Source: Daejeonella oryzae DSM 19973 (GTDB lineage: Bacteria; Bacteroidota; Bacteroidia; Sphingobacteriales; Sphingobacteriaceae). Taken from it: a DNA stretch of 64,000 nucleotides. The stretch is from contig NZ_AUHA01000002.1 in assembly GCF_000422945.1 (NCBI RefSeq), positions 496,001 to 560,000 on the forward strand, written 5' to 3'. The translations under genes were made by a program, and so were the position numbers. The stretch's first letter is position 1; each line of letters opens with the position of its first letter. The notes under the pieces are model-generated. The model ran no database searches. It worked only from the letters and a program-made list of their open reading frames with translations, and had not been told where the DNA came from. Shown here piece after piece: positions 46,812-55,567 of this stretch.

Positions 46812-48458
46812 CTATTTCTTTATAATATGAAACGCATTTAGTTGAGCATAATTGATATCTGTTTTAAATTGCATATCCAGCTTGCCATCATTGACATTGA
46901 TTGTTTTAACAATATCATGGGCATTATTTTTACCTGCAAATGCAAATAAATCCAAATTACTAATCTGTTCGGTTCCTTCAAAAAGAACATCAAATCGCCT
47001 TTGTGAAACTGATGAATATACTGTTTCTGCTAATTTGAGAGTTACTTCATAAATACCATTACTAACCGGAATTGAATAACTAAAGTTTCCATACCGCTCT
47101 TTTTGATATAGTACATCGTCTGTAGTACCAGAGATTGAACTGCTGCTAGAATAAACATTACCTCCTGTAAAATATCTGTCGGATAAATATTTTATCCCAT
47201 TTGAAGCTGTAAATTCGCTACCTCCTGAGTTTATTGCTACAACCACAGAACTGGCAAGAAGCTCATTTAAAAATATCAATGAAACATTGCTGCCCTTATT
47301 GAAAAGGCGTGTCAACGTATTCGTAATTTCTAATTTGGTAAGATTAATACCAGAGGCTGTTTGTACGAAGGGATTTTTAAAAACAAGTTTCTGACTTGTC
47401 TCAAACAAGGCAACTGCAATAATATCATTGGTAAGCGGGTGTTGTTTCCAGGATGGATTATTATAAACAACATTAGCCGTTATAACTTCACTGCCAAGTC
47501 TTTTGGTTGGATAGCAGGACATTTTCATGGCCTTTTTTGATTGTTTATCAATGTGATTATTAATTGTAACATCTACAAACTTATTAGGCCCTCCATATAA
47601 ATTAGAAAGACCCATCATAATGCCATATCCTAAATTCCCTTCTGTGGTCACATTATTAAAAACTATGTTTTTAAGTTCATCTGTTTTTGAGTTAGGTTCA
47701 AAGTTGATACCACATTCAGGTGTTGTCCCAAAATTATGCCCTGCATAAAAATTATCGAGTTTAAACCCATCTACAGATATAATTGAAATTCCATCCCTTC
47801 TATTGTAACTCGCAGATCCACCATTAATAATAACATTTTTACAACCGGCATTATTACTTATCCCCATATAAATACCATCTCCCCAGCAGTTTGAAACTTT
47901 AGGGTTTATTAATGTGATATTACTCGATCCCCTGATACCAATACCTACCCCTGCTTCTCCCCCCGTTGCGAGATGCTTATTTTTATCACCTACTACGACT
48001 ACATCAATTAAAGTTACATTCGTAGCTTCCCTGATATCAAGTATATTATAAGTACTTTTTGAACTAGGCTTCAATCGTATTTCTGACCCGTTAAGAAACG
48101 TTAATCTTTTATTTGAACCTATTTTCAATCCCAAATCATTAATTAAAATCGGAAATCCGGGAAATGCTATTTCAGAATATTTGTCAATCGCTTGCTGAAT
48201 ATAAATAGTATAATCCTTAGAGCCATCTTTTACAAAACCAGAAGGTAATGCATTTTGTATATTGTAAGCTCCGCTGGGAGCAACAGTAGCAGCAAGTAAT
48301 TCTCCGGAGTGTAGGGAATTTTTCAGTAATTTCTGATCTGAGGAGGCAATTGAAGGATCTGAAATTTCATCTTTTTTGCATTTACTAAATATGGATACAA
48401 AAAAAATAAGGAATAAATAAAGGAACGGTTTAGACGAATTCAGTTTCTTAAATATCAT
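46812..48458 (-). CDS. Beta-helix lipoprotein with C-terminal malectin domain (copy B)
   Basis: A 548-residue predicted surface lipoprotein. The signal peptide ends in FSK with Cys27 and continues KKDE, resembling the Bacteroidota lipoprotein surface-export signal. Residues about 65-400 form a parallel beta-helix (FPGFPILINDLGLKIGSNKR, CWGDGIYMGISN, NRRDGISIISVDGFKLDNFY, GINFEPNSKTDELKNIV), and about 410-548 are a malectin-like carbohydrate-binding domain (AINSGGSEFTASNGIKYLSD, LYQKERYGNFSYSIP, RRFDVLFEG). It is a close paralogue of the gene at 48653 with a shorter linker. An inverted repeat shared with that gene lies 27 bases upstream. It may bind or modify the secreted polymer. Confidence 0.8.
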   Translation of the reverse strand: MIFKKLNSSKPFLYLFLIFFVSIFSKCKKDEISDPSIASSDQKLLKNSLHSGELLAATVAPSGAYNIQNALPSGFVKDGSKDYTIYIQQAIDKYSEIAFPGFPILINDLGLKIGSNKRLTFLNGSEIRLKPSSKSTYNILDIREATNVTLIDVVVVGDKNKHLATGGEAGVGIGIRGSSNITLINPKVSNCWGDGIYMGISNNAGCKNVIINGGSASYNRRDGISIISVDGFKLDNFYAGHNFGTTPECGINFEPNSKTDELKNIVFNNVTTEGNLGYGIMMGLSNLYGGPNKFVDVTINNHIDKQSKKAMKMSCYPTKRLGSEVITANVVYNNPSWKQHPLTNDIIAVALFETSQKLVFKNPFVQTASGINLTKLEITNTLTRLFNKGSNVSLIFLNELLASSVVVAINSGGSEFTASNGIKYLSDRYFTGGNVYSSSSSISGTTDDVLYQKERYGNFSYSIPVSNGIYEVTLKLAETVYSSVSQRRFDVLFEGTEQISNLDLFAFAGKNNAHDIVKTINVNDGKLDMQFKTDINYAQLNAFHIIKK

Positions 48459-48484
48459 AGATTAATTTTATTTTATACATAACG

Positions 48485-48507
48485 TGTAACATTCCTGTTA
48501 TGTTGCA
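48485..48507. promoter_or_regulatory. Palindromic operator candidate before beta-helix gene B
   Basis: TGTAACAT (48485-48492), 7 bases and ATGTTGCA (48500-48507) form an inverted repeat with one mismatch. The surrounding 28 bases (48481-48508) agree at 25 positions with the site at 50401-50428 upstream of the paralogous gene. Confidence 0.6.
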
Positions 48508-48594
48508 AGTTGATAAAATAAATTTATAATATCTCGAGAAACTTATTTTTTTTCAAGTATAATTAATCCAATAATCTCTGATTTAAATTAAATA

Positions 48595-48641
48595 AAATAT
48601 CTCAAACTGAACATTTAATGAATGTTCAGTTTGAGATATTT
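48595..48641 (-). terminator. Very long perfect hairpin after beta-helix gene A
   Basis: A perfect 21-bp stem (48595-48615 with 48621-48641) and a 5-base loop, 12 bases after the stop at 48653. On the minus strand it is followed by a T-rich run, as in an intrinsic terminator, though the stem is longer than most. Confidence 0.7.
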
Positions 48642-48652
48642 AAAGAGAATAC

Positions 48653-50374
48653 TTACTTCTTAATAACGTGTAATGCTTTAAGAGATGAATAGTTGACATC
48701 TGTTTTAAACTGAATGTTTAGAGTGCCATCGGTTACCTGTATAGTTTTAACTATATCATTAGCTTTGTTCTTACCTGCTACAGCATATAAATCTATATTA
48801 CTAACTTGCTCACTTCCTTCAAACAGAACATCAAATCTTCTCTTTCCTGTTGCAGAATAAACTGTTTCAGCCAATTTCAATGTTACTTCATAAGTACCAT
48901 CAGCTAATGGTATGTTATAGCTGAAGTTTCCATATCTTTCTTTTTGATAAAGAACATCGTCAGACGTATTAGTTATAGAGCTTGAAGTTGAATAGGTTTT
49001 GCCACCTGAAAAATTTCTGTCTGACAAATATTTTATTCCATTCGATGCAGTAAATTCGCTACCACCTGCATTTACCGCAAACACTACTGAATTAGAAGAT
49101 GCTGTAGGTGCAGGGGCTGGTTCAGGCTCTGGAGTAGGTTCAGGGGCGGTATTTGTATTGGTTGTTGTTGGCTCATCTGTAAAAGTCAGCAACCTGTTGG
49201 CAGTTTTATTAAACAAACGAGATAATAAAGATATAGTTTTAGTCTCTGATAAAGTAACACCTGCTGCAGTAATAACTTCAGGATTTTTTAATGTAATTTT
49301 TTGAGCTGGCTCAAATAAAGCTATCGCCATAATGTCTGTAGGAGTTAAAGGATGTTGTTTCCAGGAAGCATTATTATATACAACATTTGCTGAGATCACT
49401 TCACTACCTGCTCGTTTTGAAGTATAAGAAGAAAACTTCATAGCCTTTTTAGATTGTTTATCGACGTGATTATTCATTGTAATGTCGATATACTTATTAC
49501 CTGCACCATACATATTAGTAAGACCCAATTGTATTCCATATCCTGGCTGGCCTTCTGTTGTAAGATTGTTGAATACAATATTCTTGAGATCATCTTTTGG
49601 TGAATTAGGCTCAAAGTTAATGCCGCACTGAGGAGAAGTACCTGCATTAAATCCTGCATAAAAATTATCCACTTTTAAACCGTCAACCGAGATAATTGAT
49701 ACTCCGTCTCTTCTGTTGTTTCTTGCAGATCCACCGTTAATTGAAATATTTTTTGTCCCAATTCCATTATGGACTCCCAAATATATTCCATCTCCCCAGC
49801 AATTGGTAACTTTAGCGTTAGTAAGAACTACATTGCTAGATCCGCGAATTCCTATACCTACTCCGGATTCTCCGCTTGTTCCACTATGACTATTTCTATC
49901 ACCTACAACAACCGGATCAACTAAAGTTACATTGCTTGCACCTCTGATGTCAAGAATGTTATAGCTACTTTTCGAAGTTCCCTTTAGTCTGATTTCGGAG
50001 CCATTCAAGAAAGTAATCCTTTTATTAGACCCAATTCTCAAACCAAGATCATTAACCAATATAGGGAAGCCTGGAAAAGCAATTTCTGAATATTTATCTA
50101 AAGCATTTTGAATATATACCGTATAATCTCTGGAACCATCCTTAACATATCCGGAAGGTAAAGCATTCTGAATATTGTAGGCACCGGTCGGAGCTGTAGT
50201 AGCAGCTATTAGATCTTCACCAGGATACTCTGAACTTTCTATTAAGTTCTCAGTTACTGCAGTCTGTTCAAGTTGTAAAGGTTCCTCTTTTTTACATTGA
50301 CTGAATAATAAAATTGATGAGGTTAGGCAAACCCCTAATAACAGTTTAGTCGCGGAATGGTTTCTGATCTTCAT
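48653..50374 (-). CDS. Beta-helix lipoprotein with C-terminal malectin domain (copy A)
   Basis: A 573-residue predicted surface lipoprotein and paralogue of copy B. The lipobox region is LLFSQC followed by KKEE. The beta-helix covers about residues 70-400 with the same landmarks (CWGDGIYLG, NRRDGVSIISVDGLKVDNFY, INFEPNSPKDDLKNIVFNN). A proline-acid linker (TAPEPTPEPEPAPAPT) joins it to the malectin-like domain (AVNAGGSEFTASNGIKY, LYQKERYGNFSYNIP, KRRFDVLFEGSEQV). It is bounded by hairpins on both sides and has its own palindromic upstream site. The helix may be a lyase, epimerase or non-catalytic scaffold; no catalytic residues can be assigned. Confidence 0.8.
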   Translation of the reverse strand: MKIRNHSATKLLLGVCLTSSILLFSQCKKEEPLQLEQTAVTENLIESSEYPGEDLIAATTAPTGAYNIQNALPSGYVKDGSRDYTVYIQNALDKYSEIAFPGFPILVNDLGLRIGSNKRITFLNGSEIRLKGTSKSSYNILDIRGASNVTLVDPVVVGDRNSHSGTSGESGVGIGIRGSSNVVLTNAKVTNCWGDGIYLGVHNGIGTKNISINGGSARNNRRDGVSIISVDGLKVDNFYAGFNAGTSPQCGINFEPNSPKDDLKNIVFNNLTTEGQPGYGIQLGLTNMYGAGNKYIDITMNNHVDKQSKKAMKFSSYTSKRAGSEVISANVVYNNASWKQHPLTPTDIMAIALFEPAQKITLKNPEVITAAGVTLSETKTISLLSRLFNKTANRLLTFTDEPTTTNTNTAPEPTPEPEPAPAPTASSNSVVFAVNAGGSEFTASNGIKYLSDRNFSGGKTYSTSSSITNTSDDVLYQKERYGNFSYNIPLADGTYEVTLKLAETVYSATGKRRFDVLFEGSEQVSNIDLYAVAGKNKANDIVKTIQVTDGTLNIQFKTDVNYSSLKALHVIKK

Positions 50375-50404
50375 ATTCTTAAATAGTTTTTTGGAGGTTT
50401 AACG

Positions 50405-50427
50405 TGTAACATTGTTGTTATGTTACA
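50405..50427. promoter_or_regulatory. Palindromic operator candidate before beta-helix gene A
   Basis: TGTAACAT (50405-50412), 7 bases (TGTTGTT) and ATGTTACA (50420-50427) form a perfect 8-bp inverted repeat, 31 bases before the start at 50374. The spacing fits a dimeric regulator. Confidence 0.65.
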
Positions 50428-50560
50428 ATTTCCAAAAAAAAGTTTTAAGACTTATTAAATCAGACTGTTAAGAAATAATCGTGTGAGTAATTTTTCAATA
50501 ATCTATGTGACAATCCTACGATTAAATTCAACAGAAAAGAATATGTTTTAATCAGGAGGT

Positions 50561-50612
50561 ACTAATTTATAACACAAATTAGTAAAATTAATTTTTTAAA
50601 AAAGTTAATTTT
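50561..50612 (-). terminator. AT-rich hairpin pair after the UDP-glucuronate epimerase gene
   Basis: Two stems lie close together: ACTAATTT with AAATTAGT (50561-50568, 50576-50583) and AAAATTAA with TTAATTTT (50584-50591, 50605-50612) around a T6A6 core. They begin six bases after the stop at 50618 on the minus strand. Low GC makes termination uncertain. Confidence 0.4.
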
Positions 50613-50617
50613 AATTG

Positions 50618-51670
50618 CTACTGTGCTATGGACTGTATATTATAATAGTTTTTGTACCAATCTATAAAGGCTTTAACTCCTATTTGTAACGAATATTTTG
50701 GATTATAATTAAACCTGGACCTCATATTTTCAATGTCAGCCCATGTTTGGGCTACATCTCCATCTTGCATAGGCATAAGCTCCTTAATGCAATTAATACC
50801 AAGGCAAGATTCCAGTTCCGATATAAAATCCATTAAATTTACCGGCATACCTCTACCTATATTATAAACACTGCTTAAAGATTCGCTTGAAGGCGTTTTA
50901 TCAAATGTACCTAGTGAGATAGGGCCATCAATTACCTTTACAATTCCGTCAACGATGTCATCGATATAAGTAAAATCGCGTCTCATTTCTCCATTATTAT
51001 AGATTGAAATAGGCAATCCTTTAAGGATTCGGTCTGTAAATGAGAATAACGCCATGTCTGGTCGGCCCCAAGGACCATAAACAGTAAAAAAGCGCAAACC
51101 TGTTGTTTGAAAATTAAATAAATGGCTGTAGGTATGTGCCATCAATTCATTACTCTTTTTCGTCGCCGCATATAAAGAAATAGGCCGATCCGTTTTATGA
51201 GATTCAGAAAAAGGCATTTCGTCATTTAAACCATAAACGCTAGACGAACTTGCGTAAACCAAATGTTTGATTTGATTGTCTCTGCAACATTCCAGGATAT
51301 TCAAAAAACCCTGTATATTAGAATCTATATAAGCCTGAGGATTTATCAAACTATATCTAACTCCAGCCTGAGCAGCCAGATTACATATTACATCAAACTT
51401 TTCAATTTCACATATCTCTTTCAAATATTGCAAATCTGATAAATCAGCCTGAACAAAGCTATAATTTGGGTATTTTGAACTTATTGAATACTTTTTTAGC
51501 GAGACAGATTCCCTTGTGATGCCTGCTTCAGATAAACGACCATATTTTAAATTTACATCATAGTAATCATTTATGTTATCCAGACCAACAACTATGTCGC
51601 CTCGTTCCAATAAGTATTTTGTAAGATGAAAACCTATAAATCCTGCACTGCCTGTTACTAAAATTTTCAT
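50618..51670 (-). CDS. UDP-glucuronate 4-epimerase-like NAD-dependent epimerase
   Basis: A 350-residue extended SDR that most resembles UDP-glucuronate 4-epimerase, which makes UDP-galacturonate. The nucleotide loop is TGSAGFIGFHL, the hallmark GLDNINDYYDVNLK follows, the active-site pair is in SLYAATKKSNELMAH, and RFFTVYGPWGRPDMALF is typical of the GAE/LspL branch. No UDP-glucose dehydrogenase of its own is in the window, so the substrate would come from elsewhere or the enzyme may take another UDP-uronate. It is separated from the Wzy-like gene by 58 bases. Confidence 0.85.
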   Translation of the reverse strand: MKILVTGSAGFIGFHLTKYLLERGDIVVGLDNINDYYDVNLKYGRLSEAGITRESVSLKKYSISSKYPNYSFVQADLSDLQYLKEICEIEKFDVICNLAAQAGVRYSLINPQAYIDSNIQGFLNILECCRDNQIKHLVYASSSSVYGLNDEMPFSESHKTDRPISLYAATKKSNELMAHTYSHLFNFQTTGLRFFTVYGPWGRPDMALFSFTDRILKGLPISIYNNGEMRRDFTYIDDIVDGIVKVIDGPISLGTFDKTPSSESLSSVYNIGRGMPVNLMDFISELESCLGINCIKELMPMQDGDVAQTWADIENMRSRFNYNPKYSLQIGVKAFIDWYKNYYNIQSIAQ

Positions 51671-51728
51671 GTGTTAAATAAGATATAATATATTCGATAT
51701 AGCTAACATCTTTAAACTATATACAATT

Positions 51729-52946
51729 CTAAAAATTTGGTTCTGTTTCAGCCTGAGCTGTTTGTTCAATAGATAATTGTTTACCTAGATGAAGAATACC
51801 AAAATACAAAAAGACAGTGGGACCATTTGCATTTAACAACCATGCATTATGAAATAAAGCATTTAAAGAAACGGCTAGAAACGAAAAACATAAACTAACC
51901 AATAACGCATTTTCAGGTTCACGGCTATAGTATAGAACTTTCTTAAATGACCGCCATATTGGGTAGTATAATAAAAACAATAACCCTATCCCGAAAAAGG
52001 GACCTAGATAGGTTATGAACATTAAATAGGCATTGTGAGATGTCAAACCACCCCTAAATGCCGGATTTCTATAAGTAACTTCTTCCCAATTTTTTCCATA
52101 AAAGATTAATCCAAAAGGGTGATCTGTTAGAATTTTTAAATTTTCAGTAACAAGTCCTGCCCTACTTCCTCCCCCTTCAGTCCTTTCATTTTTAGCAAGA
52201 ATATTATCCTGTTGAATATCTGCGGTTTTTATTACATACGTATATAAAGCAAAGGCTGCTACCAGTGCAAATAAAATAATTATTACTGATTTAAATCTAT
52301 AATAGATCAAAGAAAAAACTAGCACAGAGACTCCAAACGAAACCAAAACAGATCTTTGCAAACCAAAGTATATGCAAATAATACTAAAAAGAAATACCGA
52401 CATAATCACGATAAGATTCTTTTTTTGAGTACATGCATAAATAAATATAAAAGTAACAACTGGTGCAAGCTGGTAACCAAAATTAAAAATTGTAGCTGTA
52501 ATACCCGAAGGACTTTGTCTTACTGGAGCACCAATTAAAAGAGATCTTAAGCTATTAATTCGAACTCCTAAAAATTGATTAAGCAACATTATTATAGCTG
52601 AAAAAAGCAGAAAAGCAATGAAATATAAAATTGATTTTTTAAAGCGATTTGGATTTAATCCTACATAATAATTAAAGTATAATGCAGCTGTGGTTAGCAC
52701 AAATAAATTAATGGAGAGTGCATTTAAATTATTACTGCCGATAAAATAATACAAAATCAAAGAAATTGTCAGAACAATAATTTCCTTTTTATATAGGAAT
52801 GCGACAGATTTATCTTTAAAAAATATAATTAATGGGATACAAGTTAAGATGGGGGTAGGTATTCTAAAAAACCTATTCATGAAAATATCAAACGTTAATG
52901 TGTAAATAAATAGCAGCATTAACGCCAGCATTACAACTTTCCTCAT
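51729..52946 (-). CDS. O-antigen polymerase/ligase-like membrane protein (Wzy candidate)
   Basis: A 405-residue protein with about 10-12 membrane segments and a longer polar loop (about 235-300; NERTEGGGSRAGLVTENLKI and FGKNWEEVTYRNPAF-like) before the last four helices, the layout of Wzy/WaaL proteins. The sequence GGLTSHNAYLMFITYLGPFFGIG contains the SHN motif common in this family. Next to wzx and glycosyltransferase genes it is most likely the repeat-unit polymerase. Wzy proteins diverge too fast for a substrate call. Confidence 0.82.
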   Translation of the reverse strand: MRKVVMLALMLLFIYTLTFDIFMNRFFRIPTPILTCIPLIIFFKDKSVAFLYKKEIIVLTISLILYYFIGSNNLNALSINLFVLTTAALYFNYYVGLNPNRFKKSILYFIAFLLFSAIIMLLNQFLGVRINSLRSLLIGAPVRQSPSGITATIFNFGYQLAPVVTFIFIYACTQKKNLIVIMSVFLFSIICIYFGLQRSVLVSFGVSVLVFSLIYYRFKSVIIILFALVAAFALYTYVIKTADIQQDNILAKNERTEGGGSRAGLVTENLKILTDHPFGLIFYGKNWEEVTYRNPAFRGGLTSHNAYLMFITYLGPFFGIGLLFLLYYPIWRSFKKVLYYSREPENALLVSLCFSFLAVSLNALFHNAWLLNANGPTVFLYFGILHLGKQLSIEQTAQAETEPNF

Positions 52947-53022
52947 TTTCGAATTCCGATATTATGAATTTTATAATTTAAATGTAGATTATCCAAAAAC
53001 GCTAAGCTCAAAATTGTAATGA

Positions 53023-53994
53023 TTAAAACTTCTTGACCTTATTAATAAATGAATTAAAATAACTTTTTATAATTACTTCTGAATTAGCGCAAAACTGAAT
53101 GAAGCTATATTTAAAGTAATTTACCTCATATGATTTATTTAAATAAGATGGTTTTGAAATACCAAATTCACTTAAAGTAAGTTGAACATCTGCTTTGCTT
53201 TTTACAAAGTCCAAAGCCTCTTCAGCCATTTTAACATACAATATGTACATTTCCTTACTATCTGAAAGCGTTCTCTTCTTTGAAAATGTTCCGCCTTGCA
53301 ATATCACTTTTTGCCATCCACCCTTGTAATGAATAATGTGAGTATGCTCAGTAATCCTCACAGAACGCGTTTCGTTAAAAAACTTTGAATCAAACCCTTT
53401 CAAAAGAGTACCATTAACATTATATTCTAAGGTATCTTTTTGAAAAGATAAAATAGTATGAAAGGCCATTTGATCTGGTCCTCCATAAGGATAATCATGG
53501 CTTTTTGCTTTTAAATAATTTTCCGGATTTCTTATATTAAGCAGGGATTGTTCTTTCCATTTTTGCATGAAGCTTAATACATTACTATTAAGTTTAAATA
53601 ACATTACTCCAGTATTCAGAGGCCATTTTTCGTTTTTTATTGAAAAAGCTATATCAAATTTTTCATTGAAAAAATGACTGATATCTTTTAAAACCAGGGT
53701 ATCTACATCCATAAAACAGACGTTTGTATGACCTTGCTGTAATAGTTCATTTGCCGCTAATTCCCAAAAAAGCATCTTACTGCCTCTTCGCTGATATTTC
53801 TCTTCTAGATTAAAATCAGTTTCTCTAAATTTTACTCTAGGAAATACAGACTTTACAATCCCGAAAGCTCGGCTATTGATATTCTGATAAAAGATATAAA
53901 CCTCCGCATCGTTTGCATTTTTATAAATTGAATAAAGCAATGTGTGCAACATTCCGCTAAAAAAATTTCCAAAAACACCAATCGCAAATACCAT
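53023..53994 (-). CDS. GT8-like glycosyltransferase
   Basis: A 323-residue GT-A-type protein. The DxD motif is in VCFMDVDTLVLKDISHFF, followed by PLNTGVMLFKLNSN, GGPDQMAFH and IIHYKGGWQKV, the series seen in GT8 and related retaining transferases. The N-terminus is hydrophobic but short, so it is probably cytoplasmic and membrane-associated. The start ATG lies 14 bases after the flippase stop. The donor sugar cannot be inferred. Confidence 0.72.
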   Translation of the reverse strand: MVFAIGVFGNFFSGMLHTLLYSIYKNANDAEVYIFYQNINSRAFGIVKSVFPRVKFRETDFNLEEKYQRRGSKMLFWELAANELLQQGHTNVCFMDVDTLVLKDISHFFNEKFDIAFSIKNEKWPLNTGVMLFKLNSNVLSFMQKWKEQSLLNIRNPENYLKAKSHDYPYGGPDQMAFHTILSFQKDTLEYNVNGTLLKGFDSKFFNETRSVRITEHTHIIHYKGGWQKVILQGGTFSKKRTLSDSKEMYILYVKMAEEALDFVKSKADVQLTLSEFGISKPSYLNKSYEVNYFKYSFIQFCANSEVIIKSYFNSFINKVKKF

Positions 53995-54008
53995 ATAATT
54001 ATTTAAGA

Positions 54009-55451
54009 TTATTTTTTTAATACTAGTTGACGAAAATCCTTAGCAGCCGATAATTTTATCAAGTGACTTATTCCCAGATACATTGTAAAATAAAAAATGC
54101 CTGCAAAAACTAGTCTTAAAAGATCCGAAAGTGCAATTGATTTAAACAAAAATCCATCCGCAGTCCAAGTTAAAACTCCAATTATCACTGCCAAACTTAC
54201 GGATGGGATAATATCCTTAATTTGTTCAAAAATCGAGTAATTAATTAATTTCCCACCAAAATGTGCATCAAGATTATAGTCGAAAGCTGTAGAGATTAGC
54301 TGAAAATATAACAATCCGAAAATTCCAAATTGAATTGCTATTAATATTCCTGTAATTCCAAATATCTTTTTGATTATCGTCATTTTTAATGTGATATCCG
54401 TACGGCCTTTTACTTTAAAAATATTTGAATTATACGCCTGGAGAGGTATCAAGATTCCTGTAACACACAAAATCTGAAAATATGGAACCGCAGGAAGCCA
54501 TTTTTCCGTCAATAAAAATCTAAAAAAAGGTTCAGCAATAACTATTAATAATATTAAAATAGGTACGACCCAAAACACAACCTGCTTAATTAGCTTTTTA
54601 TAAACTTCTTTCAGTTTCACATCATCATTATTGATTGATGACAGAAGTGGATATGTTACCTTACCAAGTGCGATGGATAAATTGGAGATAGGTAATTGCC
54701 TGATTGACAAGGCACGATTATAAAAACCCAATTGTGCAGCAGAATAATATTTACCAATAATTATTGTAAAAATATTTTCATAAATTGTTTTTATAAGGCC
54801 TGAAAGTGTAATCTTATATCCAAAATCAAAGTGGTATTTAAATCGTTTCAAATCAAATTTTAGATCCGGGCGCCAACCGGAAAACATCCAGTGTTGCACT
54901 GATAATAAGAATGATTGTAATACATACATATAAACTAAACTCCATACTCCAAAGCCATTGTAAGCGAGAATTATCCCCAAAATTCCGCTTCCCACAACTG
55001 ATGGAATTTGAATTAGCATTTGCAATCTGAAATTCATCTCCTTGGTTAGCTTGGCTCTTTGTACACCCATAAATGCTGACAAGACAAATGTGAGTGAATA
55101 TACTCTAACAATATCTGTTAATATTGGATGGTTGTAAAATGCAGCTATATAAGGTGCAGCAAAAAAAATTATTGCATAAATAAGAATGCTTCCAACAATA
55201 TTAATTACAAAGACAGTTGAATAATCGCTCTGATTCGGATCTTTAGTACGAATAATGGATGAAGTCATTCCACTATCCATCAAAGAACTTCCAACAGAAA
55301 TAAAAACAGATAACATTCCTATTAATCCGAATTCAGAAGGCGATAGTTGCCTTGCTAAAATTATGGAGATTATAAAACTTATTATTTGAAGGCTAAACTG
55401 CTGAGTAAAGGTCCAGAAAAGTCCTGCTACAGTTTTTTGTTTTAAGCCCAT
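54009..55451 (-). CDS. Polysaccharide flippase (Wzx, MOP family)
   Basis: A 480-residue membrane protein with about 12-14 helices that moves lipid-linked repeat units across the inner membrane. The start KQKTVAGLFWTFTQQFSLQIISF and the ILARQLSPSEFGLIGMLSVF segment are typical of the WzxC/RfbX group, and PISNLSIALGKVTYPLLSSI is the conserved mid-region. It is separated from the tviC-like gene by 116 bases that hold a 12-bp hairpin. Confidence 0.9.
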   Translation of the reverse strand: MGLKQKTVAGLFWTFTQQFSLQIISFIISIILARQLSPSEFGLIGMLSVFISVGSSLMDSGMTSSIIRTKDPNQSDYSTVFVINIVGSILIYAIIFFAAPYIAAFYNHPILTDIVRVYSLTFVLSAFMGVQRAKLTKEMNFRLQMLIQIPSVVGSGILGIILAYNGFGVWSLVYMYVLQSFLLSVQHWMFSGWRPDLKFDLKRFKYHFDFGYKITLSGLIKTIYENIFTIIIGKYYSAAQLGFYNRALSIRQLPISNLSIALGKVTYPLLSSINNDDVKLKEVYKKLIKQVVFWVVPILILLIVIAEPFFRFLLTEKWLPAVPYFQILCVTGILIPLQAYNSNIFKVKGRTDITLKMTIIKKIFGITGILIAIQFGIFGLLYFQLISTAFDYNLDAHFGGKLINYSIFEQIKDIIPSVSLAVIIGVLTWTADGFLFKSIALSDLLRLVFAGIFYFTMYLGISHLIKLSAAKDFRQLVLKK

Positions 55452-55510
55452 ATAAATATATTAGACATCACTTAATACTAGTATTCAATCTATTAAAAAA
55501 TAATTTTCAA

Positions 55511-55539
55511 AGACCGATTTGAGATAATCAAATCGGTCT
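55511..55539 (-). terminator. Terminator-like hairpin inside the polysaccharide operon (tviC-wzx gap)
   Basis: AGACCGATTTGA (55511-55522) pairs perfectly with 55528-55539 around GATAA. On the minus strand TTTGAAAATTATTTTTT follows. It lies 29 bases after the stop of the epimerase gene, so transcription of wzx and beyond would need read-through. Confidence 0.6.
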
Positions 55540-55567
55540 CATCATTTCATAGGTGAAATGGAATGTA

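Noticed and set aside
48650-48680. AACGTGTAATG within beta-helix gene A as a further operator
   Set aside because: It lies in the last codons of the gene (ending LHVIKK) and lacks the palindrome; coincidence is more likely.
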